Assembly: GCA_948474755.1 (NCBI GenBank)
Contig: CAOLHI010000058.1
Location: forward strand, 62,001 to 126,000
Length of the DNA stretch: 64,000 nt
Direction of reading: 5' to 3'
Source of the DNA: Ctenosaura bakeri
Taxonomy: Eukaryota > Chordata > Lepidosauria > Squamata > Iguanidae
This document shows, piece by piece, positions 1 to 10,164 of the stretch. The notes below the pieces were generated by a model. It ran no database searches and was not told the DNA's origin. It saw only the letters and a program-made list of their open reading frames with translations. A program made the position numbers and the translations under genes. How positions within the stretch are numbered: the first letter of the stretch is position 1; every line of letters begins with the position of its first letter.

Positions 1-1433
1 TGCTTTTCAGAGGTGAACATTAATATCCTGTGAATAAAATAAATGAAGTCCCTTATTCTCCAGTTCAGTACTTAATGCTGTTTTTAAAAATTAAATAACT
101 TTCACACATGTGGTTCTGCTGCACTTACACAAATACGAACTCCAGTGGAGGCATAGTATATCATTCTTAATGAGAAAACATAAAAGCTACCTGTAACGTT
201 AAGAACATTACTAAACAAGAAGGATTGTTCATGGTTCTTTTAAAGAGTCATGAATTTTAATCTATATCTCCATATCAGTAAAGAGAAATTATAGAATGGA
301 TAAATTCATGCAGTCTTTTATCAGGGGCGAAAAGGAGCAATGTTAGATGGCCATACATCTTCAAGAGTTGCTGGCAATCTCATTAGTGTGCTGTGATATC
401 CATTATATAGAACATCATAAAGATGAAAGCTATTAAATGAGAAAGTCATTGCAAATTCTCTCAGAGAAAAGCAACTATGATTTATTATTCAAATTGATAT
501 AAGTACAATGAAGGGTGAGCCACACTGATGATGTGGAAGGAGGAGGAACAGAAGGTACCAAGCCAGAAATTAAATACTTGGCTTGATTGACAAGAATACC
601 GGTACCTTTGTCCAAGCGTCTCTATGTCATTACCACAGTGGCTGATGGTGGCAAGTGATATAATTCCTGTCAATGAAAAAAGACAATGCGAGCAGATCTT
701 TCCCAATGCAAAAGTCAATGCTAAGTTGGCAATAAATTCCATTGTAAGGAAATCCCTATGCAAAACTCCTGTCTTTAAAGGACAGAGAACACCAAACATT
801 CAGTGAGGTTAAACATTGCCCAAGAACATCTTATTTAATATAAGTAGGTCACAGCAGATATTTCTTTCATCCTCCCATTGCAGTTTTTTCTATTCTGCTT
901 CCCTAAGGAAATAAAAGTGTGTTTGAAACAGGCCTTTGTTCTTGCCTCCCAGGAGCCCTCTCACTAGGACCAGGGTGATCCATCATCAGTAATACAGATT
1001 GGTTATGTTATCAGTTTGAATCAATGTGAATGGGAGTGGGCACAGTTAAGTTCTGCTATTGCCATTGTATACAGGATTGGAGAGCTCCATCTCCACCATC
1101 ATGGTGGCACCACTATTCTTGCTACAGTTTAACTTATGATCAAAATTGTTTTATTTAATTACATTATAAGGATATTATTGACCCACATCCTAATTCCAGA
1201 TAAACATTTGAAGTAACCAATAGGTTGCTATACACAAAAGTAAAACCTCATAGCAGCTCATTCATCTAAGGCCAAGACTCAACAGTGTACTTTAGTATCC
1301 AATGGTACTATAGCTGGGATTTTCTTCCAATTGACTTCCTTCTGCAGCTTCTATATTACCCCCCTCAAAAGCAACCCCCCCAACAGCTCCTCTTCAGAGG
1401 GTTTCTCACCCCTTAAAAGTGGAGTTTTTAATG
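1..1433. other. AT-rich non-coding DNA, nothing recognised
   Basis: I see no gene, RNA gene or classifiable repeat here. Short open frames overlap on both strands around 485-806. They show no family motif, so I do not call a gene. Confidence 0.5.
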
Positions 1434-1441
1434 GTCTAGAG

Positions 1442-1579
1442 CAGTGGTTCTCAACCTGTGGGTCCCCAGATGTTCAAAAACTTCAGCTCCCAGAAGCCTT
1501 GAGCATTGACCATAGTGGCTGGGGCTTCTGGGAGCTGAAGTCCAAACACATCTGGGGACCCACAGGTTGAGAACCACTG
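1442..1579. mobile_element. Palindromic hAT-type MITE (138 bp) with 8-bp target duplication
   Basis: The element begins CAGTGGTTCTCAACCTGTGG and ends with its reverse complement. The two halves pair over most of their length, so the whole element can fold into one hairpin. It is flanked by a perfect 8-bp direct repeat, GTCTAGAG, at 1434-1441 and 1580-1587. An 8-bp duplication and a CAGTGGTTCTCAACC terminus are typical of hAT (Charlie-like) elements. It has no coding capacity, so it would have been moved in trans by an hAT transposase. The perfect duplication fixes both ends exactly. Confidence 0.92.
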
Positions 1580-1587
1580 GTCTAGAG

Positions 1588-2000
1588 AGATATAGGTTGC
1601 AAGCAGGTTATAAGATATCAGTTACTGTTTCAAATATGCTAAAATAACATAAGTGCAGAAAAGGTCCCAAAACTGACAAGATGATTTCAGTTGCAGAGAG
1701 ATGGGCACCAAATAATCAACACTGATCAAATGCTTGATTGCTAAGGTATACCAAATGATAAAGAACAGATATAAATAAAAATCATGGTTGATTGGTAGAT
1801 CTTTTTTCACCCAGTCTTGGCAGAAACACTGTAATTTCAGTTCTAATTTCTGATTCAGTTAAAATTAGATTAATTCTAATATAAATTCTAATTAGATTAC
1901 TTAATTTTAACTTATAGTTCCTGGTTCTGATATAGACTTTCCAATGTGTTTGAAAATATTGACTGAATCTTTGATAATACAAAAGTCTAGTTTAAAAGTA
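1588..2000. other. AT-rich DNA, nothing recognised
   Basis: Low-complexity AT-rich sequence with several TAATT/ATTAG motifs near 1850-1900. I see no gene or classifiable repeat. Confidence 0.5.
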
Positions 2001-2190
2001 GATTAAATTCAAGAAATTTATTCAATGTATGAATTTATTATAATATGCATGCTCTAATTTCTAGGCCCAAAGGATTTCCATTCAATGTATATGACAAGTC
2101 CATCTAGTAATCTACATTTGATGAAAATCCTTTGGGCCCAGAAAGCAGAGCAAGCATATTAAAATAAATGTATACATTGATTAAATTCAT
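2001..2190. repeat. Long imperfect inverted repeat, MITE-like
   Basis: Arms of about 70 bp (2014-2088 and 2127-2188) are near-perfect reverse complements. The inner part shares GGCCCAAAGGATTT and the outer part shares ATCAATGTAT-like sequence. They surround a loop of about 40 bp. GATTAAATTCA also occurs in direct orientation at 2001 and again at about 2179, and could be a target duplication or part of the arms. The structure fits a non-autonomous DNA transposon. The superfamily is not identified. Confidence 0.7.
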
Positions 2191-2514
2191 TTGATTTAGT
2201 TATTTTTTTAAACTTGGCTTTTATAGTCACTATGTGGGAAAACTATGTGGGGAAACTATATAGTCACTATTTTCCCCCCACTATGTGGGAAAAAATGCCT
2301 GACTAGATGGGTCTTTGGTCTGATTCAGTATAGCTTTTCCTGTATTCATGTCTTCTTATTCTTTCAAGGTAAGCCATATGCAGTGGTGAAATTAGTTAGA
2401 AGCTAGGAAAGGTAGGTAAGGCACAACTGGGTAATGGCATATTTCAGTGAAATCAGTAGTTACTGGCCGAATTATGCACCAATATAGCTTAGAGAGGTAA
2501 AAAGGAAGTATTAC
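2191..2514. other. Non-coding, with a short local repeat
   Basis: CTATGTGGG(A)AAA-type motifs recur three times between 2231 and 2292, twice next to TAGTCACTA. This looks like a small local duplication. Nothing else is recognised. Confidence 0.45.
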
Positions 2515-2726
2515 CTTTTGAGAACTGTTGCTGCCAATTCTTCCAGGGTATGGTTTTGGATTTTTATTTTCTGAGTCATAATTTCTGTAGATTTGTTTTG
2601 AACTCGCCGCTTGAAGAAGGCTTTAGCAGCTGTAAACTTCAACTTTCTTGGGAAAGGTTTGTGTGTTAAATCACAGAACCTGGAGGATGGGAGGTTTGGC
2701 TCCATTTCACATTTTTGTTGGCATGC
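2515..2726 (-). CDS. Candidate internal exon of an unidentified minus-strand gene
   Basis: On the minus strand an open frame ends exactly at a GT splice donor (AAAAG|GTAATA), where the in-frame stop is supplied by the donor itself. The most upstream plausible acceptor is a CAATTTCCAG at 2727. A stronger pyrimidine-rich acceptor, CTCCCATCCTCCAG, lies about 35 bp further in. The frame encodes a basic, lysine-rich peptide containing KFTAAKAFFKRRVQNK followed by an acidic/aliphatic segment, LEELAATVLKR. I do not recognise the protein. Its phase does not join directly to the exon candidate at 5192-5268, so an exon would have to lie between them or they belong to different genes. A chance open frame remains possible. 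Confidence 0.35.
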
Positions 2727-3911
2727 TGGAAATTGTCTTCAACATTAGGCAAGGCCACTTAAGGATCATGAACTCAGCAAGATGATATTTATGAACTGAT
2801 CCCTCTTTGTGAAGGGACTGATGGACAGCTATCACAATTTATGTGCCTATGTCAGCTTGGCAAGGGTCACCCCTATGGAATGCTTCTTTGGTTCTATCCC
2901 AGCTATCCATCAATAGGCAAACCAATTCATATAAACAGTAATTCAATGTGATTTTGACTGGGACACTAGAGGTTTGTTTCATTAACAAATGTACAGCTCC
3001 AAAGGCAAATGCAGAAACAATAATGGCTCTTTAAATTATGGTGTAAGATTTTAAGTCAAATAAGCCACTATTGTATTTTGCTAAATTGTGAATACACCCA
3101 GGAAACTAATACTTTTGGTGCTAAAAACTGGAAAGGAACAGGAAGGGGGAGAAAGAAATTAACAGTGGGGGGAACTACATATGATATTTGAAATCAGGTA
3201 CCTGAAGTTAAAGAAGCAAGTTGTTCTGGTGATATCATTTTTGTGCTCAAAGTAAGGTGTGTGCTTTAAATACCTTTATGATCTGAGGCCATAAATTGGA
3301 CAAGGAATTTCGAATTACTGTCTTTGTTTAAACAGTTGATTGTTACTCAAAAAGCATTAACTGCATTTTTATGCTGATGGCAAAAGGCTTTATGGAGATA
3401 ATTAAAGAGAGGCTTCAATTTTCATTATACCCTTAAGCATCCTCTCTCTGAAATCCAGATTAGATTTAATAGAGCTATTTGCATGCACATTTGATTGATT
3501 TGAAGTTTTAAACTTGGAAACAAATTGGCATTGTTAAAAGTTATTGACATCCCTGCCAGATCCTCAAAGAGCTCCACAGGAAGGCTTTGGTTGAAAAACA
3601 CAGGGCTGTAGCTTGCAGGGGTGCTTGAGGACTGATCATCACCCTTTCCCCTTTCTCTCTCATTTTTACTGACCTATTGAAATACTGTTAGCATTCTAAC
3701 AAGGCCATTTTGCCAAGCTTTAAAGCTGAATCAATAGTTTTACTAGTGTACTATTCAAAGATTGACTCAACAAGGCAGCTCTAAAGGGATTTTCATTGAG
3801 CTTATGAATGGCTAGACTTTGCTGGGCATCAGGCCTTCCCACAATCAAATGCAAAACAAATAGACAGATTTGTAATTGCAGCATTGACCCAACTTATGAC
3901 CTACCAACACG
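2727..3911. other. AT-rich non-coding DNA, nothing recognised
   Basis: I see no open frame with family motifs, no inverted repeats and no simple repeats of note. Confidence 0.5.
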
Positions 3912-4313
3912 GGCCCTTTTCGCACAGCATTTTCCATGCGAAGGGGCACCTGGAGCATCGTGCGATTGTGAGGAGTGATCTGCACGATGAAATCATAATC
4001 ACACGATGCTCCAGGGTAGGGCAGGCACCGATCATGCACCTTTTCATTTTCATGATCAAGCGTTGCTCCCGAGCCCCACATGGACTTACCTGGCATGCAG
4101 AGCCTCCGGAGCCGCAGCAGTCATGCTTCCTACCCCAGCTCAGCCTGGGAAACTCCCTAGGCTGCGCTGCAGAAGGAAGAGGCTGGGCTCTCGCACGAGC
4201 AGGCAACTCGTGCAGAGCCAAAGGACCCTGGACGCGAGAGTCTCATGCCAGAGGCTGCTCGCGTGATCCCCACACCCCAGTGCTGGAAGAAGGTAAGAAG
4301 GTGCAGAAAGGGC
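3912..4313. mobile_element. Harbinger-like MITE, copy 1
   Basis: The left end GGCCCTTTTCGCACAGCA and right end GGTGCAGAAAGGGC are imperfect inverted repeats matching the family seen best at 9750-10164. The interior is GC-rich and contains a sub-terminal palindrome (GGAGCATCGTG about 3952 and CACGATGCTCC about 4002). No clean TWA duplication remains at the left end. The several open frames across it on both strands come from its GC content and are not taken as genes. Confidence 0.75.
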
Positions 4314-5191
4314 ATTAGACAAAGACATTGTGATTTCCCTGGTGCTTGACACCACCTCCATACTTTTCCATGCCAAACAGGCAAACCAATTTAATTGAGT
4401 CCCCATCGGTGCTGGAATGTCAATCCTCACTTATTTCACACAAGTTCAAGTTTTTCTAAGTTCAGGTCACTTTGGACCAAAATCAAGATAATATTTATGA
4501 AATTGTTTGGCAAAGAAGCAGAATTTATTTTTAGAGAATCACCTTACAAAGCTTCTTTGGGAATGAGATTGAGGAGATATTTTGCATGTTTCTGAGACTC
4601 CTGAAATGCACAAATTGGGAAAATGCGATGACTATTGCTTCCTTGCATGGACTTGTAGTAGCACTAGATGGTTTTGCTTGCATCTTTATGATCAATCAGT
4701 CTGCATTTTTGTGCTCCATTCACTCTTTTTGTGCTTAGCTTCTCAAAGGAAAATATATATATATTTGTTTTGCATGCAGAAACGTTGAGCACATTGCAGA
4801 AAAAACAGTGGTTAAAAATACTTGGTGCCTCAGTCTTGCTTCAGGCAAGATCTCTTGTGAGGGTTGGAAAATCCTTGGCAAGATGTTTCATTATGTCAAG
4901 ACAGCCTGTCTCAATCAAAATTGAGACAACTATGAGATTTTTTTTTCACATTCTTAACAGTTGGACAGTCATATACAGATCTAGCATAAATTATGCCTTT
5001 TTTTTCAGAATATAATCTCTAAGGATTTCATTTTTCACCCCTTCATCCACATATCTCTCCCATGGGAGCCTTCTTATACAAGTACAAATTGAGGCTCTTT
5101 TTCATTCTCACTGGCAGTAGAACTAATATATGGTTTAAGTGTGTCCTGTTTAAAAAGTAGTTGACAATAGTTTATGGTGTTTCCTACTTAC
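4314..5191. other. AT-rich non-coding DNA, nothing recognised
   Basis: Only short chance open frames. The T-rich stretch at 4938-5005 may be a fragment of the unclassified repeat best seen at 31130-31420. Confidence 0.45.
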
Positions 5192-5268
5192 GTTCTGCTT
5201 CCAGATAGGCTCCTCCTCATTTTTGGCCTCAGCTCCACCAAAAATAGCAAGACAGTCATCACCAGCTG
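5192..5268 (-). CDS. Candidate 77-bp internal exon of an unidentified minus-strand gene
   Basis: On the minus strand the acceptor TTTTCTGTTCAG is followed by 77 bp and a perfect donor, AGAAC|GTAAGT. One frame, starting two bases into the exon, is open throughout. It reads as a plausible soluble, acidic peptide with GDDCLAIFGG early and EEEPIWKQN at the end. A second frame is open too, so frame choice is an inference. An acceptor three bases further in (CAGCAG|) is also possible. The pyrimidine tract and the full GTAAGT donor make this the better supported of the two minus-strand candidates. I do not recognise the gene. Confidence 0.5.
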
Positions 5269-7522
5269 CTGAACAGAAAACCATACTCCAAATGTTTATA
5301 TACAAATTGTCCACAGGATGTGATGCATCAAATGACTGGTACCAGGCAACATATGGTGTTCAAGAGGAAATGTTATGGAATTGACTGTGATGTATGACTT
5401 TTAACATCTTATTCATACATTTAAGTCATTTGATATCTGTGTGAAAATTTAGAGCTTTGAAATATCAGTGTTTATACTGACATGTTAATACTGTATTGTT
5501 GGAGGAAATTAATTCATTAATTCGTTAACATCCACTAAGAGGATGGTGGGTCTGATTGTATATTTTTACTCAAGGATCAAACCCAACATTTTCAATCTAG
5601 AATATTCTGCTTGAATTTTGAGGAAGATCTGGGGACTAGAACTTTCAGCACTCCACCAATACTTCTGGACTGATGTTGGTAGATAAGGAAAGAACATTTA
5701 AAAATATATTTTAAAAGGTGGAAAAAGATGCTTTTCAAGTGTTGAAAAACTCTGATGAGAAAAATCCTGGACTGATAAGAATCTTCATATTTTCAGATTT
5801 TGTTTGTTTTTTAACATACCAGGCATTTTTGCACAGAAAACAGCATATTCTGTATAGACAATAATATTTGTGCTGTTTTCTGTGGAGAACAATCATGGGT
5901 GCATGTTATGTAAAATAAGTCCAAAACTGTGAATAGACTTTGAAAAATGTGGAGCCTTTTAAGATTTTATCATGGCAGGAAAAGAATGCTAAAACTGTAT
6001 CTTGCTTCCTCCAAGAAGAAAATCAGTGATAAATTACATATTGTAGGAGTTATAATCACTATGAGCAGTTCTGTCCGCATTTCATTTTCCTGCCCAGAAG
6101 ATTACTGCTAAGTGTATTGGGGAGGAGCAATGCTGCTTGCTGCCACCCAAAATTATTCCTTTTCTTCCCATTTTACACTATCTGACCATTGTCAAAATAT
6201 CCCTATCATTTTGACTGGCTATAAATGGAAAGAGGGATTTGGGCCCATCTTTATTTACATCCCTAAGTTTTTTTCATGCCTCTTCATGTGCGCAATACTA
6301 TGCTCTTTAAACGGCTGAGATTACGTGTAGAAGCACAAGGCCTTTTACACATTATGGGCTGAGAAACCAAGGAGTGTCAAAGTTTTGAATTTAATAGGAT
6401 AGATGATTTGCAATTTTACCTGTGTGGCACATATGGTCAGTAATGTTTATTACATGGTAATTGCCAGTGATTCTTTTTGTGCAGAGAAAATTAGGGTTTG
6501 GGAATTACTGAATGCTTGCTTCTTTCTCTGAATTGGCAGCCTCCTCCCCCCGCAATCACAGTCTGTGGTTATTCAGAAGCAAGATAAACAGTCTCTGTAC
6601 ATGTTCTACATACTTTTCACTGATGATTACTTTTATTACTTTTAAATAATCCATGGCTGAGTATTTTCCCTGAAATCAGGAAATGGAAGTATCACAAATT
6701 ATCTTTGATTTCTTTTAACAGGAAGAAAATACATCACATATAATTTTAAAAAATTCTTCTGTAAAGAAAAAACACAGAGACATGCAGACACAGACACACA
6801 CAAAGAAAGATGGTGAAACTTATTGATTGTAGAAGAGAAGGCTGGTGAAAAATGAATCCAAGATTACGGTGTTTAATGAGAAGAGAACAAGAAAAATAGA
6901 ATTCAAAGCCTGGAATCTATCTAGTACTAAAGTTTCAGTACATGTTACCTTCTCCCCTTACAAGGAACTGAATGTAAATAATAATAATTCAGAATGATAT
7001 GGAAATGCAAAACCTGTTTGAAGAACTCAATATCCTGGATTCTGTATTATGTGGTGATAGGTCAAGACATATTCTTTGTGAAACGGAGACATATTCTTAC
7101 CCATCCCTATCCTTGTAGAAAAGCACTTCAAATATCTTGCTGCAGTTTTTAGCAGAAACTGGAAACTCACATTAAAAATGTAATTTGTTGCTATTACAAT
7201 TCTAAGACCCAAGAAGTAGTTAGCTTTCATTCTAGTTACAGATTTTAAAAGTAATGATTTAACTTTACAAAATCCTTAGAAGTAAGTAAAGTTATTTCAA
7301 GTTATTGCTGACCAGACACAGAGAACTAAACTGAGCTATTTAACTAAAAACCTATTCAATCTGCATTGAACCTGGAAAGGACCAAGCAGGGGAACAACCT
7401 AGTACAGAATCAGCTGACGCTTATATCACTCCTTGACATCCTCTCCAGCCTTCCCCTGGATGAAACACCTGAGCCAAGAGGGCAATCCAATAACTGAGTT
7501 GCTCCTCAGCTGGCCATCTACT

Positions 7523-7525
<3 letters not shown>
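5269..7525. other. AT-rich non-coding DNA
   Basis: No gene is recognised. An interspersed repeat copy lies at about 5690-5900. The sequence at 7360-7520 is richer in G+C and may belong to the decayed retroelement that continues past the SINE at 7526-7775. Confidence 0.45.
5690..5900 (+). repeat. Unclassified interspersed repeat, copy 1
   Basis: The segment with CTCTGATGAGAAAAATCCTG and AAGAATCTTCAT aligns by eye with 31190-31240. Both are followed by a tract rich in TGCACAGAAAA/CAGCAT. See 31130-31420 for the longest copy. Confidence 0.55.
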
Positions 7526-7566
<41 letters not shown>

Positions 7567-7775
7567 TATCCCGCCTCTCCATATGGATCGAGGCGGCGAA
7601 CAACTTACAAATAGCATGTATTTTGAAACATTTCTATACATGCCCCCAACAAGCTGGGTACTCATTTTACCGACCTGCGAAAGGATGGAAGGCTGAGTCA
7701 ACCTTGGAGCCGGGCAGGATCGAACTCACAACCTTGTGGCTTGCAGTACTGGCATTTACCCACTGCGCCACCCCC
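7526..7775 (-). mobile_element. tRNA-derived SINE with (TAAA)n tail
   Basis: Read on the minus strand it starts GGTGGCGCAGTGGGTAAATG, which resembles an RNA polymerase III A box. GAGTTCGATCC follows, resembling a B box, and then a unique body. The last part, GAGGCGGGATATAAATAAAT, resembles the 3' end of L2/CR1-type LINEs and runs into a (TTTA)n microsatellite on the plus strand (7526-7567). This is the standard structure of a tRNA SINE that borrows a LINE 3' end for retroposition. Family name uncertain. Confidence 0.8.
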
Positions 7776-8514
7776 AAGTTACAGAACTTGCAGTTACAGA
7801 ACATGTCCTGCTCTTGACACCAACTCAGAATTCAAAGTGCCAAAGTTAGAAGCAGGAGGTCTCCAGTGACAACACCCAGGGTCAAGAATGCCTTAAATCA
7901 GAACAGAGTCCACAGAAATACAATAGCAGAGTCATTAAACAGTCCAGGAGTCATAAACCCAGTACTAACAAGAGCCAAGTGGTCAAGAGGTGAACTGAAG
8001 TTTGCAATCCAGACTTAGGATGGGAGAAGTTCCCATCTTGTAAAGGCAGCAAGATCAGCCAAAACCCTGATTCTAGGTAGTACTTAAAGAGTATTTTTCA
8101 CAACTGTGTTCTTCCTGATGCCTTGAATGCAGATTTGCATTCTGTCTGTGGGGGGTGGTCTGAGCCAGACACCAGAGTCTCCACCTTTCTTGGGGACTTG
8201 GGGCTTCTCCTTCTTTCTGCTCTGAAGCCTACTGAACCAGAGGAGGACTTGGCTTATCTCAGGAGTCCTTTCTGACTCCCCCACTAGTATATCCAGTTTG
8301 TCTTCCAAGGAAGACAAAATCTTAAAGGGGGGATGATAGGGCAAAGCCCCCAAGCCAGGCCAAAGGATACTCTTCTTCCCTTCTCTCCAGGTCCCAACAC
8401 CTAAAGAGGCTATTCCAGAGACTCCTTCTTCAACAAAAAGGTGAACACCAAAGTGTTTACCATAACACTTATTTTCTTTCCCCACTATCTGCCACAGAGA
8501 AGGGACAAACATCT
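7776..8514 (-). other. Probable 3' flank of a decayed retroelement
   Basis: This GC-richer block lies downstream, on the minus strand, of the SGNH-hydrolase remnant. A minus-strand open frame of about 167 codons (8084-8587) begins inside the hydrolase C-terminus and runs on without recognisable motifs. I take it as 3' sequence of the same element rather than a separate gene. Confidence 0.4.
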
Positions 8515-9110
8515 GCTTAGTCCCTTTCCTCCACCAACCTGGCCAATAGGCCCTCACTTCTTGTTGCAGATCCCCTAGGAACAACATATTACCTCTTCTG
8601 ATAAGTGGATGCCATCTGCTCTGTAGAGCTTGGGCTGCTGAAAAACTATCGTGGGATATGGAAGAAAGTGTTCCAATCCACTATTCAAGGAACTTTGAAT
8701 CTTCCTACTTGCTTTTCTACAGGCTATATCAATGCATCATGGATGAATCTCACTCCACCAAACTTGAGGGGGTAAAATGGCTAAACACATCAATATTATT
8801 TTTGGCCATCTATTCTGTATGATCTGGAAGTCATACAGAGCCTGAAGGATAAGAGTCTTGCCTTTCAACAAACTGAGGTCATTCCTTCCTAGGTGTATGA
8901 CCAAAATATGAGGAGTAGGCCCGTTATACTCCCTAAAGAGCAGAGGCAACAAACCAGACCAATGTAGACATCTTTTTCTGAGCCACTCTACTGTAGCCTG
9001 GTGGCTTAACCTCAGTTGAGCATCAAAATGACAATTTTGGGCCCAGTGAACAGTGTATATACTAAAATGGCTGCAGATCAGTATACACTGCCTACCTCTC
9101 AAGGAAAAAA
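8515..9110 (-). pseudogene. SGNH-hydrolase-like domain of a retroelement, broken
   Basis: The minus-strand translation contains an SGNH/GDSL-esterase pattern. There is a block I remnant near SHFSIYTVHWAQ, where the family has a G-H/D-S turn. Block III is LVIHLGRNDLSLLKGK, where the family has G-G-N-D, so one glycine is now arginine. The C-terminal catalytic block is LYRADGIHLSE. A stop codon lies just after WWSEIHP (about 8735), and a frame slip follows HLSEE (about 8590), after which MLFLGDLQQ continues the domain. Domains of this sort are carried by some tyrosine-recombinase (DIRS/Ngaro-type) retroelements, and esterase domains also occur in CR1 ORF1. I recognise no recombinase or RT next to it, so the parent element is inferred. 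The enzyme cannot be functional. Confidence 0.7.
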
Positions 9111-9749
9111 AAAGTCGAATCTAAAAAAGACAGCAACATCAGTAAACAGACCAATATAGTTGAAAGCATGAGTAGTCAGATATATTTCTTACAGGCCAAG
9201 GATCTCCAGTGCCACGTATGCTGGATTGATCTCACACCCAGACTCATGGCAAGAGCTGTGGAAGCAGCCCCAATCTAAAATGAATGTTTTTAAATTTAAC
9301 CCCATGCAGACCCAAGCACTGCAAGGCCTTGGAAGTAACAGTCCAAAATTGGTATTTTGTAGGTGGCAAAAAGTCAGCAGGACAAAATAAAGGACTCAGG
9401 GCATACAGCTGGATCAAGACAAGAAGAGGTGTACTATGGAGGAAGCAGGAAGGCCAATAAAAGCTTGGTTATGAGCAGCAAAAGGAGGGAAGGTGTGGAA
9501 GACAGAAGTCTCAAGAAAACAGAGGTGAAGTTGTTGGAGCAGATTTATGTTCTTGACATGAATTAGAAGAAGTTTGCCAGATACCATAGCCAGAGAACGA
9601 AAAGCTGAGCCATTAAGAGAGTCAGAAAGAAGGAGAGGACCATCACCTAGGACTTGGTTGTAAACACTTGTCTAGAGCCTTGCTTACATGTTACAATTAA
9701 GAAGCACTCTCTGGGGAAGCATAATCTGCTGCTCAGTCTTCCAGTGTAA
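9111..9749. other. Probable upstream part of the same decayed retroelement; otherwise nothing recognised
   Basis: No clear coding motifs. The purine-rich stretch at 9360-9560 gives a chance open frame with no family resemblance. Confidence 0.35.
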
Positions 9750-10164
9750 GGCCCTTTCGCACAGCATTTCTGAAGCGAAAGGGCCCCTTGAGCATCACGT
9801 AAATGTGAGGAGCAGTCCACACAACACACCCACATTTGCACAACACTCAAGGGCCTAATGCAGAACACGCACACATTTTTTCATTTTGGCTTAAAGCCGA
9901 AAACACTGCACAGTCGCACATCGCTCTGCGGCCCTGCATGCACTTACCTGGCATGCAGAGCCTCGGAAGTCAAGCTGGTCTTGCTTCCTGCACAGTGCAG
10001 CCTGGGAAAGGTCCCAGGCTACACTGCAGTAGGAAGAGGTGGGGTGCTCGCACAGGAAGCTGCTGCAGAGCCAAAACAGCAGAGACGCAAGAGCCTTTCT
10101 CCCCAGGCTTCTCGTGCTAGCCCCGCACCCCAGCTCTGCAAAAGAGTAAGATGCGAAAAGGGCC
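9750..10164. mobile_element. Harbinger-like MITE, copy 2 (type copy, TAA duplication)
   Basis: Left end GGCCCTTTCGCACAGCA and right end GCGAAAAGGGCC are inverted repeats. The element is flanked by TAA at 9747-9749 and 10165-10167. A 3-bp TWA duplication with a G-rich terminus is the signature of PIF/Harbinger elements. The 415-bp interior is GC-rich and non-coding. Copies at 3912, 12594, 28839, 30676 and 60978 share the ends; the one at 30676 also shares long internal segments (GTGAGGAGCAGTCCACACAA). On the minus strand it carries a perfect splice-donor consensus (CCAG|GTAAGT) near 9950. Confidence 0.88.

Noticed and set aside
485..806. Overlapping open frames on both strands
   Set aside because: No recognisable motif; splice-like sites can be found on either strand, so neither is convincing.
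3884..4430. Frames of 75-144 codons across MITE copy 1
   Set aside because: The sequence is a non-coding transposon shared with other copies in which the frames are not kept.
7433..7817. Plus-strand frames through (TTTA)n
   Set aside because: Produced by the microsatellite and SINE body; no coding potential.
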